Shown here one piece after another: positions 33,134 through 41,738 of a stretch of 53,817 nucleotides of DNA. The notes below the pieces were generated by a model. That model worked only from the letters and a program-made list of their open reading frames with translations, searched no databases and was not told where the DNA came from. The stretch lies in contig NZ_PJRP01000006.1 in assembly GCF_002858765.1 (NCBI RefSeq), positions 257,461 to 311,277 on the forward strand, given 5' to 3'. Every line of letters begins with the position of its first letter. Position 1 is the stretch's first letter. This DNA comes from Cupriavidus pauculus (GTDB lineage Bacteria; Pseudomonadota; Gammaproteobacteria; Burkholderiales; Burkholderiaceae). Both the position numbers and the translations under genes were made by a program.

Positions 33134-35356
33134 TTACATATGGATGTTCAGCGTCATCACGGCCGACCGACCCGGTGCCCACGTGGCGTAGATCGGGTAC
33201 GCCGACGAGTAGTACTTCTTGTCGAAGATGTTCTGCACGTTGAGCTGCAGGTCCATCGTCTTGTTCAGGCGGTAGGTGGCCACGGCATCGAAGCGTGCGT
33301 AGCCCGGTGTCCATTTGCGCGACGTGGCTGCCACGGAGGCGTACGTCAGGCTCGAGAACGTGGCGCCGCCGCCGATCGACAGTTGCGGCAGTACATCGTA
33401 GTACGTCCACAGCGTCAGGTTGTGCTTGGGCACCATCACCATCGGCAGGCCCGAAGCCGTCGGGTTGGCGGGGCCGGCATCGGTGGTGATCGCATCCAGG
33501 TACGAATAGCCGCCGAACACGCGCCATTTGTTCGTGATGTTGCCAGCCACGCCCAGCTCGGCGCCGCGCACGCGCTGGCTGCCGGCGTTGACGACGCCAC
33601 CCAGGCCGTCGCTCACGCGGGCGTTGGTCTTGTCGGTCTGGAACAGGGCCGACGTCAGCGACAGGCGCTGGTCGAGCACGTCCCACTTGGCGCCGACTTC
33701 GATATTGCGGCTACGTTCGGGCGACAGGTTCTGGTTGGTGGCCGTGATCTGGTCCGTGCCGCCACCCAGGCCGCTGTTGGCGCCCGGCGGGTTGGCCGAG
33801 GTGCCGTACGACGCGTAGAGGCTGACCGTCTGCACCGGCTTGAACACCAGGCCCAGCTGGTAGCTGAACAGGTTCGACGTGTTGTTCAGGTCCGACGCAC
33901 CGGCCTGCGTAGCCGAGACATCGAAACGATCAAAGCGCGTGCCGGCGTTGAACAGCCACTTGTCGCTGAGCTTGACGCTGTCGAACAGGTAGGCCGATGC
34001 CACGTTGGTGTGGGTATGCGTCGGCGCGCCCGGGAAGCCCTTGTCGCCATTCAGCACGGTGCTGCCGGTCCACGGCGCATCCGAATTCCAGGCGCCGATG
34101 GCGGTGCAGTTGAAGGCCACGGTGCAGGGGCCGCCCGAGCGGATGTTGTTGCCCGCGCTGTCGCTGACCAGATAGCCCTCGTAGAGGCTGCGTTCCCAGC
34201 TGAATTCCAGGCCGGCGGTCAGCGTGTGCTGCATGCCCCAGAGCGTGGTCTTGCCCGACACCTCGGTCTGGTTCGAGACGCTGTTGGTGGCGTACTTGCC
34301 GCTCTTGGCCTGCAGTTGCAGGATGTTCGACGTGGCGTTCAGGAACTGCGGGTTGGTCGCGATGTAGTCGAGCGTGGAGCGGCCGAACATCGTCGTGTTG
34401 CGCAGCTTCCAGTCCTCGGTCAGCTTGTGCTCGACGCGGATTTCGGCGGTGTCGGTCTGGCCGCGCCGGTAGTCGCGGTTGTTCAGGCCGTAGAACTGCG
34501 AGCGCTCGATGCCGCTGTTGGCGCCCGGCGTGCCACCTGTCGAACGGAACGGCACGCTGAAGTCCGGCATGTCGTACGAGTTCAGGTGGTAGTAGCTGAC
34601 ATAGACCGTCGTCGGCGTGTTCAGGCCGAAGGCCACCGACGGCGACACGCCCCAGCGCTTGCTGTAGACGTCGTTGCGGCCGGCCTGGTTGGCGTCGAAG
34701 CCCATCAGGTTCAGCCGCACGGCCGTCTCGTCGTTGATGCGGCGGTTCATGTCGACCGTGGCGCGCTTGTACGACTCGGTGCCCAGGCCCAGGCTGGCGT
34801 TGGTGAAGTCGTCCAGGCGCGGCATCTTGGTCACGATGTCGATGCTGCCGCCCACCGCGCCACGGCCGGCGTAGACCGAATCCGGCCCCTTGATGACGCT
34901 GATCTGCTCCACGGCGAACGTTTCGCGGTTCTGCACGCCGGAGTCGCGCATGCCGTCCACAAAGATCGAATTGCGCGACTCGAAGCCCCGGATGACCGGG
35001 CGGTCCGCCGACGGGTTGGCTGCCGCATCGCCGCCCAGGAATGTCACGCCCGGCACGGTCTTCAAGGCGTCGGCGAGCGTCGTGGCGTTGGTCTGCTTGA
35101 TGACCTCTTCGGGGATCACCGTCACCGAGCGCGGGGTGTCAAGCAGCGGCGCGACGAACTTGTACGACGGCAGCGACTTGGTCTGCACCGGCGAATCCGC
35201 GACGACAACCGCGGTCGGCAGCGTGGTTTGGGGCGGCGTGCTGGGTGAATCCGTGGTGGTCTGTGCGCTGGCGACGGAGGGAACGGCGATGCCTGTGCAG
35301 TACAAGGCACACGCATACGCGATGGCGCGCATGCGTGATTGGGCGGGAGAGAACAT
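33134..35356 (-). CDS. TonB-dependent siderophore receptor (Fiu-like)
   Basis: A 740-residue outer-membrane receptor with signal peptide (YACALYCTGIAVPSVASAQ), plug domain (LLDTPRSVTVIPEEVIKQ, VIRGFESRNSIFVDGMRD, VIKGPDSVYAGRGAVGG) and a beta-barrel ending ...MTLNIHM. There is no STN domain, so it transports without cell-surface signalling. Overall it is closest in pattern to catecholate siderophore receptors such as Fiu. A pair of cysteines (GPCTVAFNCTAIG) in an extracellular loop may form a disulfide. The ATG at 35356 has no clear Shine-Dalgarno. A Fur-box-like site lies about 95 bases upstream, so it should be induced in iron limitation. Confidence 0.94.
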   Translation of the reverse strand: MFSPAQSRMRAIAYACALYCTGIAVPSVASAQTTTDSPSTPPQTTLPTAVVVADSPVQTKSLPSYKFVAPLLDTPRSVTVIPEEVIKQTNATTLADALKTVPGVTFLGGDAAANPSADRPVIRGFESRNSIFVDGMRDSGVQNRETFAVEQISVIKGPDSVYAGRGAVGGSIDIVTKMPRLDDFTNASLGLGTESYKRATVDMNRRINDETAVRLNLMGFDANQAGRNDVYSKRWGVSPSVAFGLNTPTTVYVSYYHLNSYDMPDFSVPFRSTGGTPGANSGIERSQFYGLNNRDYRRGQTDTAEIRVEHKLTEDWKLRNTTMFGRSTLDYIATNPQFLNATSNILQLQAKSGKYATNSVSNQTEVSGKTTLWGMQHTLTAGLEFSWERSLYEGYLVSDSAGNNIRSGGPCTVAFNCTAIGAWNSDAPWTGSTVLNGDKGFPGAPTHTHTNVASAYLFDSVKLSDKWLFNAGTRFDRFDVSATQAGASDLNNTSNLFSYQLGLVFKPVQTVSLYASYGTSANPPGANSGLGGGTDQITATNQNLSPERSRNIEVGAKWDVLDQRLSLTSALFQTDKTNARVSDGLGGVVNAGSQRVRGAELGVAGNITNKWRVFGGYSYLDAITTDAGPANPTASGLPMVMVPKHNLTLWTYYDVLPQLSIGGGATFSSLTYASVAATSRKWTPGYARFDAVATYRLNKTMDLQLNVQNIFDKKYYSSAYPIYATWAPGRSAVMTLNIHM

Positions 35357-35451
35357 CGTGGAAATACAGAGGAGAAGTGACTTAAAATGCCTGCAATCTC
35401 ACTGCGGTGACTGGCGACCGACGCGCACCGGAGACAATCCAGTGCGTTAGT

Positions 35452-35470
35452 GAGAATGCTTATTATTAAC
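35452..35470. promoter_or_regulatory. Fur box upstream of the Fiu-like receptor gene
   Basis: Read on the minus strand, GTTAATAATAAGCATTCTC matches the Fur consensus GATAATGATAATCATTATC at 15 of 19 positions. It shares AATAAGCATT-like core sequence with the site at 32937-32955 and lies about 95 bases before the receptor start. Confidence 0.75.
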
Positions 35471-35515
35471 CGGGTCAGATGCTAATGGATCGGCACTTTC
35501 AAGTAAACAACTACT

Positions 35516-36455
35516 TCAAAGACTGTCGCGGGCGGACATCAGGGTGCGAGGAAAGCGAACGGAAATCCGGGTGCCCGAGCAGGCAACCGAATCGGTGTAG
35601 TCGATGGTGACGGCCGCGTGGAGCCGGCTGGCGATGGCGTTGACGATGGATAGTCCGAGCCCCGAGCCAAGCGAGGGCGATACATGACAGGACCACTTCG
35701 TCGCCTGCCGTGGCGATCGACAGGTCGATCGCGCCGCCGGCCGGCGAGTAGCGAACGGCGTTGTCCAGCAGATTCCTGATGAGCGTGTACAGCTCGACGC
35801 CATCCACCTTCAAACGCACGTCGTCGTCCGTCAGGACGCCAATATCGGCGCCACGGGTGTCCGCCAGCGGCATCAGGTCTTCGATCACGCGTCGAATGAC
35901 CTGGAGGACGGACGTCGCACTGGCCGATGCCGGCGCGGACTGGACCCGCGCAAGGCTCAGCAACTGCTCCAGCAGATGGCGCCCGCGCTCTATCCCTAGC
36001 CGCAATGGCGCCAACCTGGCGCGGGCCTCACCGGACATCTCGGCCTGCGCAAGCCGCTCGGCCTGCAAGGGAAAGCGCGGTCATGGGCGAGCGCAATTCG
36101 TGCGCGGCGTTGGCGATGAACTGCTGCTGCAGCGCCATCGATTGCGCGACCCGCGCCAGCAGCCGGTTGATCGCGATGACGAACGGGCGGACTTCGGCAG
36201 GAAGGTGGTCGCTGGGCAGCGGCGCCAGCTCGCGCTCGTCGCGCCGGTTGACTTCGGCCGCCAGGCCCGCAATCGGCCGGAACAGCTTGCGGACCAGGTC
36301 GGCCACCACCAGCAGCAACAGCGGCACCAGTACCACGAACGGCAGCACGGTACGCAAGGCACTGTCGCGGGCAATCTCGTCGCGTAGCCCGGTCTCCTGG
36401 GCAACCAGGATCCGGCCACCACCGGGAAGGGTTCTCAGCAGCACGCGGAACGGAT
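35516..36455 (-). pseudogene. Decayed sensor histidine kinase
   Basis: Three successive reading frames together spell the C-terminal two thirds of an OmpR-partner histidine kinase. Frame 1 (36455-36075) has a sensor end (RILVAQETGLRDEIARD), TM2 (LPFVVLVPLLLLVVADLV), HAMP and the HisKA box QQFIANAAHELRSPMTALSL. An apparent one-base insertion near 36071 (CCCTTGCAG for CCCTGCAG) moves to frame 2, with QAERLAQAEMSGEARARL and the N box LIRNLLDNAVRYSPAGG. Near 35690 a deletion of roughly 30 codons removes the G1 box and ATP lid, and frame 3 resumes at GSGLGLSIVNAIASRL. The 5' part and its start codon are gone: the remnant abuts the truncated COG4705 gene. No functional kinase can be made. Confidence 0.85.
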
Positions 36456-36989
36456 GGCCAGCAACGTGCCGAACACGACGATTCCGCCCGCGTAACCCAG
36501 TCCCATGGTGTCGGCCGTCCAGTCGCCCAGCGCGGTGCCCAGCGTCTGCGAGAACATGATCGTCATCCAGTAGAACATCTCGGCCTTGGGCGTATGGACG
36601 GAGGCAATGGAGACGGTTCCCGTGCTGCGATGCCAGACGAACAGCGACATCAGCAGGAGCGCCAGCAGCAGTGCGGTGCCGCCCGGATAGCCGATGCCCA
36701 GCGAGCGGTCGGCAAAGTCGGCCAGCGTGGTGCCGACCGTGGTCGTCGCGACGATGGTGATCCAGTAAGTGGCCGGGTGATAGTGCCGCGCGCGCACCTG
36801 GGCCACGACGGCCACCAGGAAGACGGCCGCGAAGATCAGGGTACTGACCAGGTAGCCGAGGTTCAGGGACATCGACAGGGCATCGCCGCCGGTTTCGCCC
36901 AGGGTCGTTGCCGCGATCTTGATGAGCCAGAAGACCAGCGTGACCTCCGGGACCTTGCCCAAGGTTTGCCGAACGTTGGTGGAATGCAT
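36435..36989 (-). pseudogene. COG4705-family membrane protein, C-terminally truncated
   Basis: A 184-residue product aligning with the first two thirds of the intact paralogue at 37502-38305 (GKVPEVTLVFWLIKIAATTL against [20 protein letters not shown]; later TPKAEMFYWMTIMFSQTLGTALGDW). It has about six transmembrane segments. At VVFGTLLAI it leaves the family and ends after RSACC, because the following DNA is the histidine kinase remnant in another frame. The paralogue continues for about 80 residues with two to three more membrane segments. The ATG at 36989 has a good GGAGG upstream, so a shortened product could still be made. It is likely non-functional. Confidence 0.8.
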
Positions 36990-37025
36990 GGGTTTGGTCC
37001 TCCAATGCAATGGATCGAGCACGGC

Positions 37026-37475
37026 TCAGGCCTTGCCGGCGAGCTTGTCGAAGGTTTTCAGGAGATCCGTGAGCGCGGCCTTGCATTCGCCCTGGGACGG
37101 CTTCGACGCCCGGAGCGCTTCCAGCGCACGGTCGATGGCCTTGTCGAGGGTATGCCAGTCGCTGGCCGCGCGCGGCTTCAAGCCGGCTTCGGCGCGGTCC
37201 CACGAGATTTCCAGGTCCTTGATGCGGGTTTTGGCGGCGGCAAGGTTGCCAGCGTCGACCAGCGATTGCACATCGACGGCGATGCTGTGGAATGCCCCCA
37301 GGTCGCCGAGCATGGTGGGGGCGCGGGCTGGCGCCTGGACGGCAACGTGTGTGGCCGGCTGGGGCGTGGCGTCTGCCGGCGCGGCGTATCCGGTCGCCGA
37401 GGCCAGCAGTGCGGCAATGGCGAACGTGGCGGCCTCGCCGTTGAAGGGAGCGTAGAGCGGTGCAAAGAGTGCCAT
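37026..37475 (-). CDS. Small putative exported helical protein
   Basis: A 149-residue protein with a hydrophobic, Ala-rich N-terminal segment (about residues 15-32, [18 protein letters not shown]) that looks like a signal peptide, a Pro/Ala linker, then an all-helical domain ([57 protein letters not shown]). I do not recognise a named family. It sits between two COG4705 genes on one strand with gaps of 26 and 36 bases, so it is probably co-transcribed and periplasmic. A role with the membrane proteins is inferred from position only. Confidence 0.7.
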   Translation of the reverse strand: MALFAPLYAPFNGEAATFAIAALLASATGYAAPADATPQPATHVAVQAPARAPTMLGDLGAFHSIAVDVQSLVDAGNLAAAKTRIKDLEISWDRAEAGLKPRAASDWHTLDKAIDRALEALRASKPSQGECKAALTDLLKTFDKLAGKA

Positions 37476-37501
37476 GGTGGGGTGCCTTGATGGGTCAGCG
37501 A

Positions 37502-38305
37502 TTAATGGGAAGAGGCGTAGCGGCCGCCGCGACCATTGGCGGTCAGTTGTTCGAGGGTCACCAGGACGACGATGACGGCCAGGAACATCGCGCTCGTCCA
37601 GAGAGCGCCCAGGCCCAGACCGCCGTAGGCCCGGTCTTGCGTCAGCAGGTCGCCCAGCGACGCGCCGAAGGGCCGGGTCAGGATGTAGGCGATCCAGAAC
37701 GCCAGTACCGTGCTGGCACCGAGCCGCCAGGCCGCGTAGGCCAGCCCGATGAGCGCACCAAAGGCGATGACGCCCCAGGTGAAGCCGAGTCCAAGCGCCT
37801 CGGTGGCCAGGTCGCCGGCAGCCGTGCCGAGCGCGAAGGTGCAAAGGACGGCGATCCAGTAGAACAGCTCGCGCCTGGGGGTGACGATCGACTTGATGGA
37901 CAGGGTGCCTTCGCGGCGGTACCACATGGCGAAGATCAGGATCAGGGCAATGCCGAAGGCTGCCGTGCTGGCATACAGGCTGACGCCCAGCCCATCGGTC
38001 AGGATGTCGGTCACCTGCGTGCCAACGATGCTCACCAGTACGACCGTGAGCCAGTAGATCCACGGGGTATGGCTGCGTGTGCGCATCTGCCATCCCCAGG
38101 CAGCAAGCAGCAGGAGCGCCATGGCCACGGTGGTGACGGTCTGCCCCCATCCGACGTTGACTGCGAGGAAGTCGGCACCCGTCTCGCCCACCGTGGTCGA
38201 CAGGATCTTGATGATCCAGAAAGAGGCCGTGATCTCGGGGACCTTGTTGGTCCAGGATGCCCCGGCCTGCAGGCGGGGCTTGGTGGTTGCTGACCGATGG
38301 TCCAT
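37502..38305 (-). CDS. COG4705-family multi-pass membrane protein
   Basis: A 267-residue integral membrane protein with about eight hydrophobic segments in repeated units, each with the family pattern K-x-x-S-T-T-x-G-E-T-G-A-D-F ([55 protein letters not shown]). COG4705 is described as membrane-anchored proteins of uncertain function. A conserved acidic residue in each membrane unit suggests ion or small-solute handling, but this is inference. GGAGG lies 5 bases before the ATG. It heads the operon with the small exported protein and the truncated paralogue. A tandem ACTTAG repeat upstream suggests control by an OmpR-family regulator. Confidence 0.85.
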   Translation of the reverse strand: MDHRSATTKPRLQAGASWTNKVPEITASFWIIKILSTTVGETGADFLAVNVGWGQTVTTVAMALLLLAAWGWQMRTRSHTPWIYWLTVVLVSIVGTQVTDILTDGLGVSLYASTAAFGIALILIFAMWYRREGTLSIKSIVTPRRELFYWIAVLCTFALGTAAGDLATEALGLGFTWGVIAFGALIGLAYAAWRLGASTVLAFWIAYILTRPFGASLGDLLTQDRAYGGLGLGALWTSAMFLAVIVVLVTLEQLTANGRGGRYASSH

Positions 38306-38356
38306 GCCATCCTCCAGTTGCGCGTATGGGAACTGGAGGCAAGACTACGCACCAAG

Positions 38357-38373
38357 ACTTAGCAGACACTTAG
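38357..38373. promoter_or_regulatory. Tandem repeat operator, ACTTAG-N5-ACTTAG
   Basis: ACTTAG at 38357-38362 and 38368-38373 are perfect direct repeats with an 11-base period, 52 bases before the COG4705 start. Direct hexamers spaced by 5 are the classic binding layout of OmpR/PmrA-family response regulators (PmrA box CTTAAT-N5-CTTAAT type). A -10-like TAGTCT follows on the minus strand (38347-38342). Confidence 0.6.
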
Positions 38374-38468
38374 TGCGTTGCCCGTCGCGCCAAGGGCGGG
38401 ATCGGCCACGCGGGGTGGCCTTGGCATCCCTGGCCTGCGCAGCCAGGGGGTGATGCCGGCGTAACTTG

Positions 38469-38984
38469 CTAGCGGATCTTTCCGAAGCCGTCGGCGGCCC
38501 ACCGCGACGCGCTGTCGCGGGTCAGACGAAAATCGGGCCGCACGTTGGTCGTGGCCAGCACGTCACCGAACGGGTTGGTGGCCGTCAGCGTGCCAAACGG
38601 CTCGAATTCGTCCGGCGTGATGGCCAGCTTGACGCTGATCACCTGATCGTCCACCTCAATCGTCATTTGCTTGTTGAGTTGCGCATGCAACTGCTGCTCG
38701 TGGCGGCGGATCACCTCGGAGGCGGTCTTTACCAGGGTCTGGTGCGCGGTGGCATCGAGCGGCTTGGGGTCGACCTTGTTCCGGCCCATGGTCCATGGGC
38801 CGACCAGGGCGGGTTCGGCGCTGCCGTCGCGAATCATCTCGACGGCCCAGCCATCGCCGTCCTCGTTCTTGATGACCCGTGCGGTCCAGCCCTTGTCGCG
38901 CCACAGCCGGGGCTCGTGAATCTGGTCGAGTTCGCTTTCGGTGTCCGAATCGGAAGCGGTGGTGTGGGTGTGGGACTGAGGCAT
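38469..38984 (-). CDS. Conserved-looking hypothetical protein
   Basis: A 171-residue soluble, acidic protein with no signal peptide. The sequence runs from a His/Thr/Ser-rich N-terminus through EPRLWRDKGWTARVIKNEDG and GWAVEMIRDGSAEPALVGPW to a C-terminal part with DEFEPFGTLTATNPFGDVLA. No catalytic motif is recognised. Codon use and GC-rich third positions look like its neighbours, so I take it as a real gene, although no clear ribosome binding site precedes the ATG at 38984. It is on the same strand as, but 163 bases from, the COG4705 operon, with the ACTTAG repeats between them. Confidence 0.75.
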   Translation of the reverse strand: MPQSHTHTTASDSDTESELDQIHEPRLWRDKGWTARVIKNEDGDGWAVEMIRDGSAEPALVGPWTMGRNKVDPKPLDATAHQTLVKTASEVIRRHEQQLHAQLNKQMTIEVDDQVISVKLAITPDEFEPFGTLTATNPFGDVLATTNVRPDFRLTRDSASRWAADGFGKIR

Positions 38985-39120
38985 AACGCTGAAAACCAGT
39001 GCATTGGGGCGGCCAACGCTGCCAGCGCCGCAAGAGCGCCCGGAAGCGGGTGAGGCCGAAAGGCTGGCATTCTAGCCCAGCCGCCTGGCCTGCCCCATAC
39101 CGTCCGGGCACGTCTTGCGA

Positions 39121-40110
39121 TTACTCGGCCTGGATATTGGCTTCCTTGACGACCTTGCCCCACTTGACCAGGTCTGACTTGATCACCGCTGCGTACTCCT
39201 GCGGCGTGCCGCCCTGGATCTCGATGCCGGCCGTTTCCAGCTTCGCCCGCACCTCGGGCAGCTTCAGCGCGGCGTTGATCTCGGTATTGAGCCGGGCCAC
39301 GATGTCCTTGGGCGTGCCGGCCGGGGCCAGGAAGCCGCCGTTGGTGCTGGCGTCGTAGCCCTTCAGGCCCTGTTCGTCGGCGGTGGGCACGTTGGGCAGC
39401 GCCTTCGAGCGCTTGCGGGTGGATACGGCCAGCGCGCGGACATTACCGGACTTCACCTGCTCCTGGATGGCGCTGATCGTGTCGATATAGAGCGCCGTGC
39501 GGCCTGCAATCAGGTCGGGGTGGGCCGCGGACGAGCCCTTGTAGGGCACCAGCAGCACCGGCGCGCCGCTGACCATGCGGAACATCTCGGCGGCCATCTC
39601 CTGCGCGCTGCCGCGACCCGACGTGGCCACCTTGGCTTCGGCCGGGTTGGCCTTCATCCACGTCACCAGTTCGGGCACGGTCTTCACGGGCAGCTTGGGA
39701 TAGGCCGCGAACACCAGCGGAATCTCGTGCGTATACACGATGGGCTCGAAGCTCTTTTCCGGATCCCAGCCCAGGTTCTTGAACAGGAACTTGTTGATGT
39801 TGTGGCTGCCGCCGACGATGCCGATCGTATAGCCGTCGGGTTTGGCGTTGGCCAGTACGGCCGTGCCAAGGTTGTTCGAGGCACCCGGGCGGTTTTCAAC
39901 GATAAACGGCTGGCCGAGCTTGACCGACAGCTTTTCGCCAACCACGCGCGCAATCAGGTCGATGCCGCCACCGGCCGGCGCCGGGACGATGATCGTGACC
40001 GGCCGGGTCGGATAATTCTGGGCCGACGCGGCGCCCGGTGCCGCCAGCAACGCGGTGCAGCCAGCCAGGGTGCCGGCCAGGGTGATGAACTTCCGTGTGG
40101 TGAATCGCAT
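39121..40110 (-). CDS. Bug/TctC-family periplasmic solute-binding protein
   Basis: A 329-residue binding protein. A signal peptide (FITLAGTLAGCTALLAAPGAASA) is followed by the Bug pattern NYPTRPVTIIVPAPAGGGID, IVENRPGASNNLGT, VGGSHNINK and LVPYKGSSAAHPDLIAGR. The ATG at 40110 follows AAAGGAG by 8 bases. It is the last gene of the operon D-2-hydroxyacid dehydrogenase - FAH - SDR - Bug, set off from the SDR gene by a strong hairpin. The ligand is probably the carboxylate handled by those enzymes. No membrane subunits are adjacent. Confidence 0.93.
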   Translation of the reverse strand: MRFTTRKFITLAGTLAGCTALLAAPGAASAQNYPTRPVTIIVPAPAGGGIDLIARVVGEKLSVKLGQPFIVENRPGASNNLGTAVLANAKPDGYTIGIVGGSHNINKFLFKNLGWDPEKSFEPIVYTHEIPLVFAAYPKLPVKTVPELVTWMKANPAEAKVATSGRGSAQEMAAEMFRMVSGAPVLLVPYKGSSAAHPDLIAGRTALYIDTISAIQEQVKSGNVRALAVSTRKRSKALPNVPTADEQGLKGYDASTNGGFLAPAGTPKDIVARLNTEINAALKLPEVRAKLETAGIEIQGGTPQEYAAVIKSDLVKWGKVVKEANIQAE

Positions 40111-40156
40111 GAGGGGTCTCCTTTGGAATACGGTCAACTTGAGTCAACTCTGGGTG

Positions 40157-40186
40157 GCACGCCGGGGATGCGAGGCCCCGGCGTGC
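40157..40186. terminator. Intercistronic hairpin between SDR and Bug genes
   Basis: GCACGCCGGGG (40157-40167) pairs perfectly with CCCCGGCGTGC (40176-40186) over an 8-base loop: an 11-bp GC-rich stem 13 bases after the SDR stop. No U-tract follows. It may partly terminate transcription or stabilise transcript ends, giving different levels of enzyme and binding-protein mRNA. Confidence 0.55.
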
Positions 40187-40198
40187 GCGCGTCGGATG

Positions 40199-40957
40199 TC
40201 AGCCGCGGCCGACGAACGGCATGGCGCTGGCCATGACCGTCATGTTCAATACGTTGGCGTCCAGCGGCAGCGATGCCATGTGGCGCACGGCATTGGCCAC
40301 GTGGCGCGCGTCCATCATCGGCTCCGGCGCGGTGGTGCCATTGGCCTGCAGCACGCCACGCGTCATGCGCTCGGACAGTTCGGTCAGGGCATTGCCGATG
40401 TCGATCTGGCCCGCCGCGATGTGGAAGGCGCGGCCATCGAGTGCCAGGGCCTTGGTCAGGCCGCTGACGGCGTGCTTGCTGGCCGTGTAGGGCGCGGTGA
40501 ACGGGCGCGGGGTCTGCGACGACACCGAGCCGTTGTTGATGATCCGCCCGCCCTGGGGGGACTGCCGGCGCATCAGGCCAAAGGCGGCCCGTGCACACAG
40601 GAACACGCCGGTCACGTTGGTGTTGACCACGTTGAACCACTTGTCCAATGGCAGTTCGTCCATTGGTACGGCGGGTGCGTTGACACCGGCGTTGTTGAAC
40701 AGCAGGTCCAGTCGGCCGAATTCGTGTTCGATGGTGTCGAACAGGGCTTGCACGCTGGCGGGGTCGGTGACATCGGTCGGTACGGCCAGTGCGGTCTGGC
40801 CGCGCGCGGCCGCATCGGCCACCAGCGTCTGCAGCGGGTCGGCGCGCCGACCGGCCAGCACGACCGTCCAGCCATCGTCCAGCAGGGCCAGCGCGGTCAG
40901 ACGGCCCACGCCACTGCCGGCGCCGGTGACAAGCGCGATTCTTTGGGAAGGGGTCAT
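40199..40957 (-). CDS. Short-chain dehydrogenase/reductase
   Basis: A 252-residue classical SDR with [23 protein letters not shown] and the catalytic [17 protein letters not shown] after beta-2 suggests NADP(H). The usual substrate-loop Pro-Gly (V-x-P-G) is replaced by [16 protein letters not shown], as in a subgroup of these enzymes. GGAG lies 8 bases before the ATG. It is third in the operon after the FAH-family gene (71-base gap). Substrate unknown. Confidence 0.92.
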   Translation of the reverse strand: MTPSQRIALVTGAGSGVGRLTALALLDDGWTVVLAGRRADPLQTLVADAAARGQTALAVPTDVTDPASVQALFDTIEHEFGRLDLLFNNAGVNAPAVPMDELPLDKWFNVVNTNVTGVFLCARAAFGLMRRQSPQGGRIINNGSVSSQTPRPFTAPYTASKHAVSGLTKALALDGRAFHIAAGQIDIGNALTELSERMTRGVLQANGTTAPEPMMDARHVANAVRHMASLPLDANVLNMTVMASAMPFVGRG

Positions 40958-41028
40958 TGCGGTCTCCAGGGTGCTTTGTTCGAGGTCTTGTTCGCTGTCA
41001 TGCGTTCTTGTCAGGCAGCGGGCGGTTG

Positions 41029-41706
41029 CTACGTCACGGTCAGCGAGAGATGGCCGATGCCGGCCACGCTGGCATCGACGACATCGCCGCGCTGCAGGGG
41101 CCCGACGCCAGCGGGCGTGCCCGTGAAGACCAGGTCGCCCGCCCGGAGCGTCACCGAGCGCGACAGCATGGCGATCAGGTCCGCTACCGGCCAGATCAGG
41201 TCGGCCAGCGTGGCGCGCTGGCGCTCGGTGCCATTGACCGCCAGCCGGATCTCGCCATCGCGCGGAGGATCGATGGAGGCGGCCGGCACGATCGGGCTGC
41301 ACGGCGCCGAATGGTCGAAGGCCTTCGCCGGTTCCCATGGGCCACCGGCACGCTTGGCCTGCTGTTGCAGGTCGCGGCGCGTCATGTCGAGGCCCACGGC
41401 ATAGCCCCAGATGTGGGCGTGCGCCTGCGCGGGGTCGATATCGCGCCCATCGCGGCCGATGGCGACCACCAGCTCCACTTCGTGGCAGAAGTCTTCGGTG
41501 CCGGGCGGGTAGGGCAGCGTGCCGGTCGCAGGCGCCACGGCGGTGGCCGGCTTCATGAACCACGCGGGCATGTCGGCCGGCGCCGGCTCGTTCGCGGTCC
41601 AGCGATAGTTGCGCCCGATGCAGAAGACCCTGCCGACCGGAAAATGCGCAGTGCTGTGGGCCACGGGCAGGGCGCAGGGCGCCGGTGCGGGCAGGACGAA
41701 TTCCAT
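41029..41706 (-). CDS. Fumarylacetoacetate hydrolase (FAH)-family protein
   Basis: A 225-residue C-C hydrolase of the FAH superfamily, close in length and pattern to fumarylpyruvate or acylpyruvate hydrolases: [25 protein letters not shown], then the metal site Glu-x-Glu in [12 protein letters not shown] and Asp in [11 protein letters not shown], and [13 protein letters not shown]. It probably cleaves a 2,4-diketo acid or a related 2-keto acid using Mg or Mn. GGAG lies 8 bases upstream of the ATG. It is second in the operon, 32 bases after the D-2-hydroxyacid dehydrogenase gene. Confidence 0.92.
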   Translation of the reverse strand: MEFVLPAPAPCALPVAHSTAHFPVGRVFCIGRNYRWTANEPAPADMPAWFMKPATAVAPATGTLPYPPGTEDFCHEVELVVAIGRDGRDIDPAQAHAHIWGYAVGLDMTRRDLQQQAKRAGGPWEPAKAFDHSAPCSPIVPAASIDPPRDGEIRLAVNGTERQRATLADLIWPVADLIAMLSRSVTLRAGDLVFTGTPAGVGPLQRGDVVDASVAGIGHLSLTVT

Positions 41707-41738
41707 CTTGACGCTCCAGTTGCGATCCGTTGGCCGGG

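Noticed and set aside
32960..35248. A 762-codon plus-strand open frame opposite the Fiu-like receptor
   Set aside because: The receptor's plug and barrel motifs on the minus strand settle the coding strand; the plus frame is low-complexity antisense.
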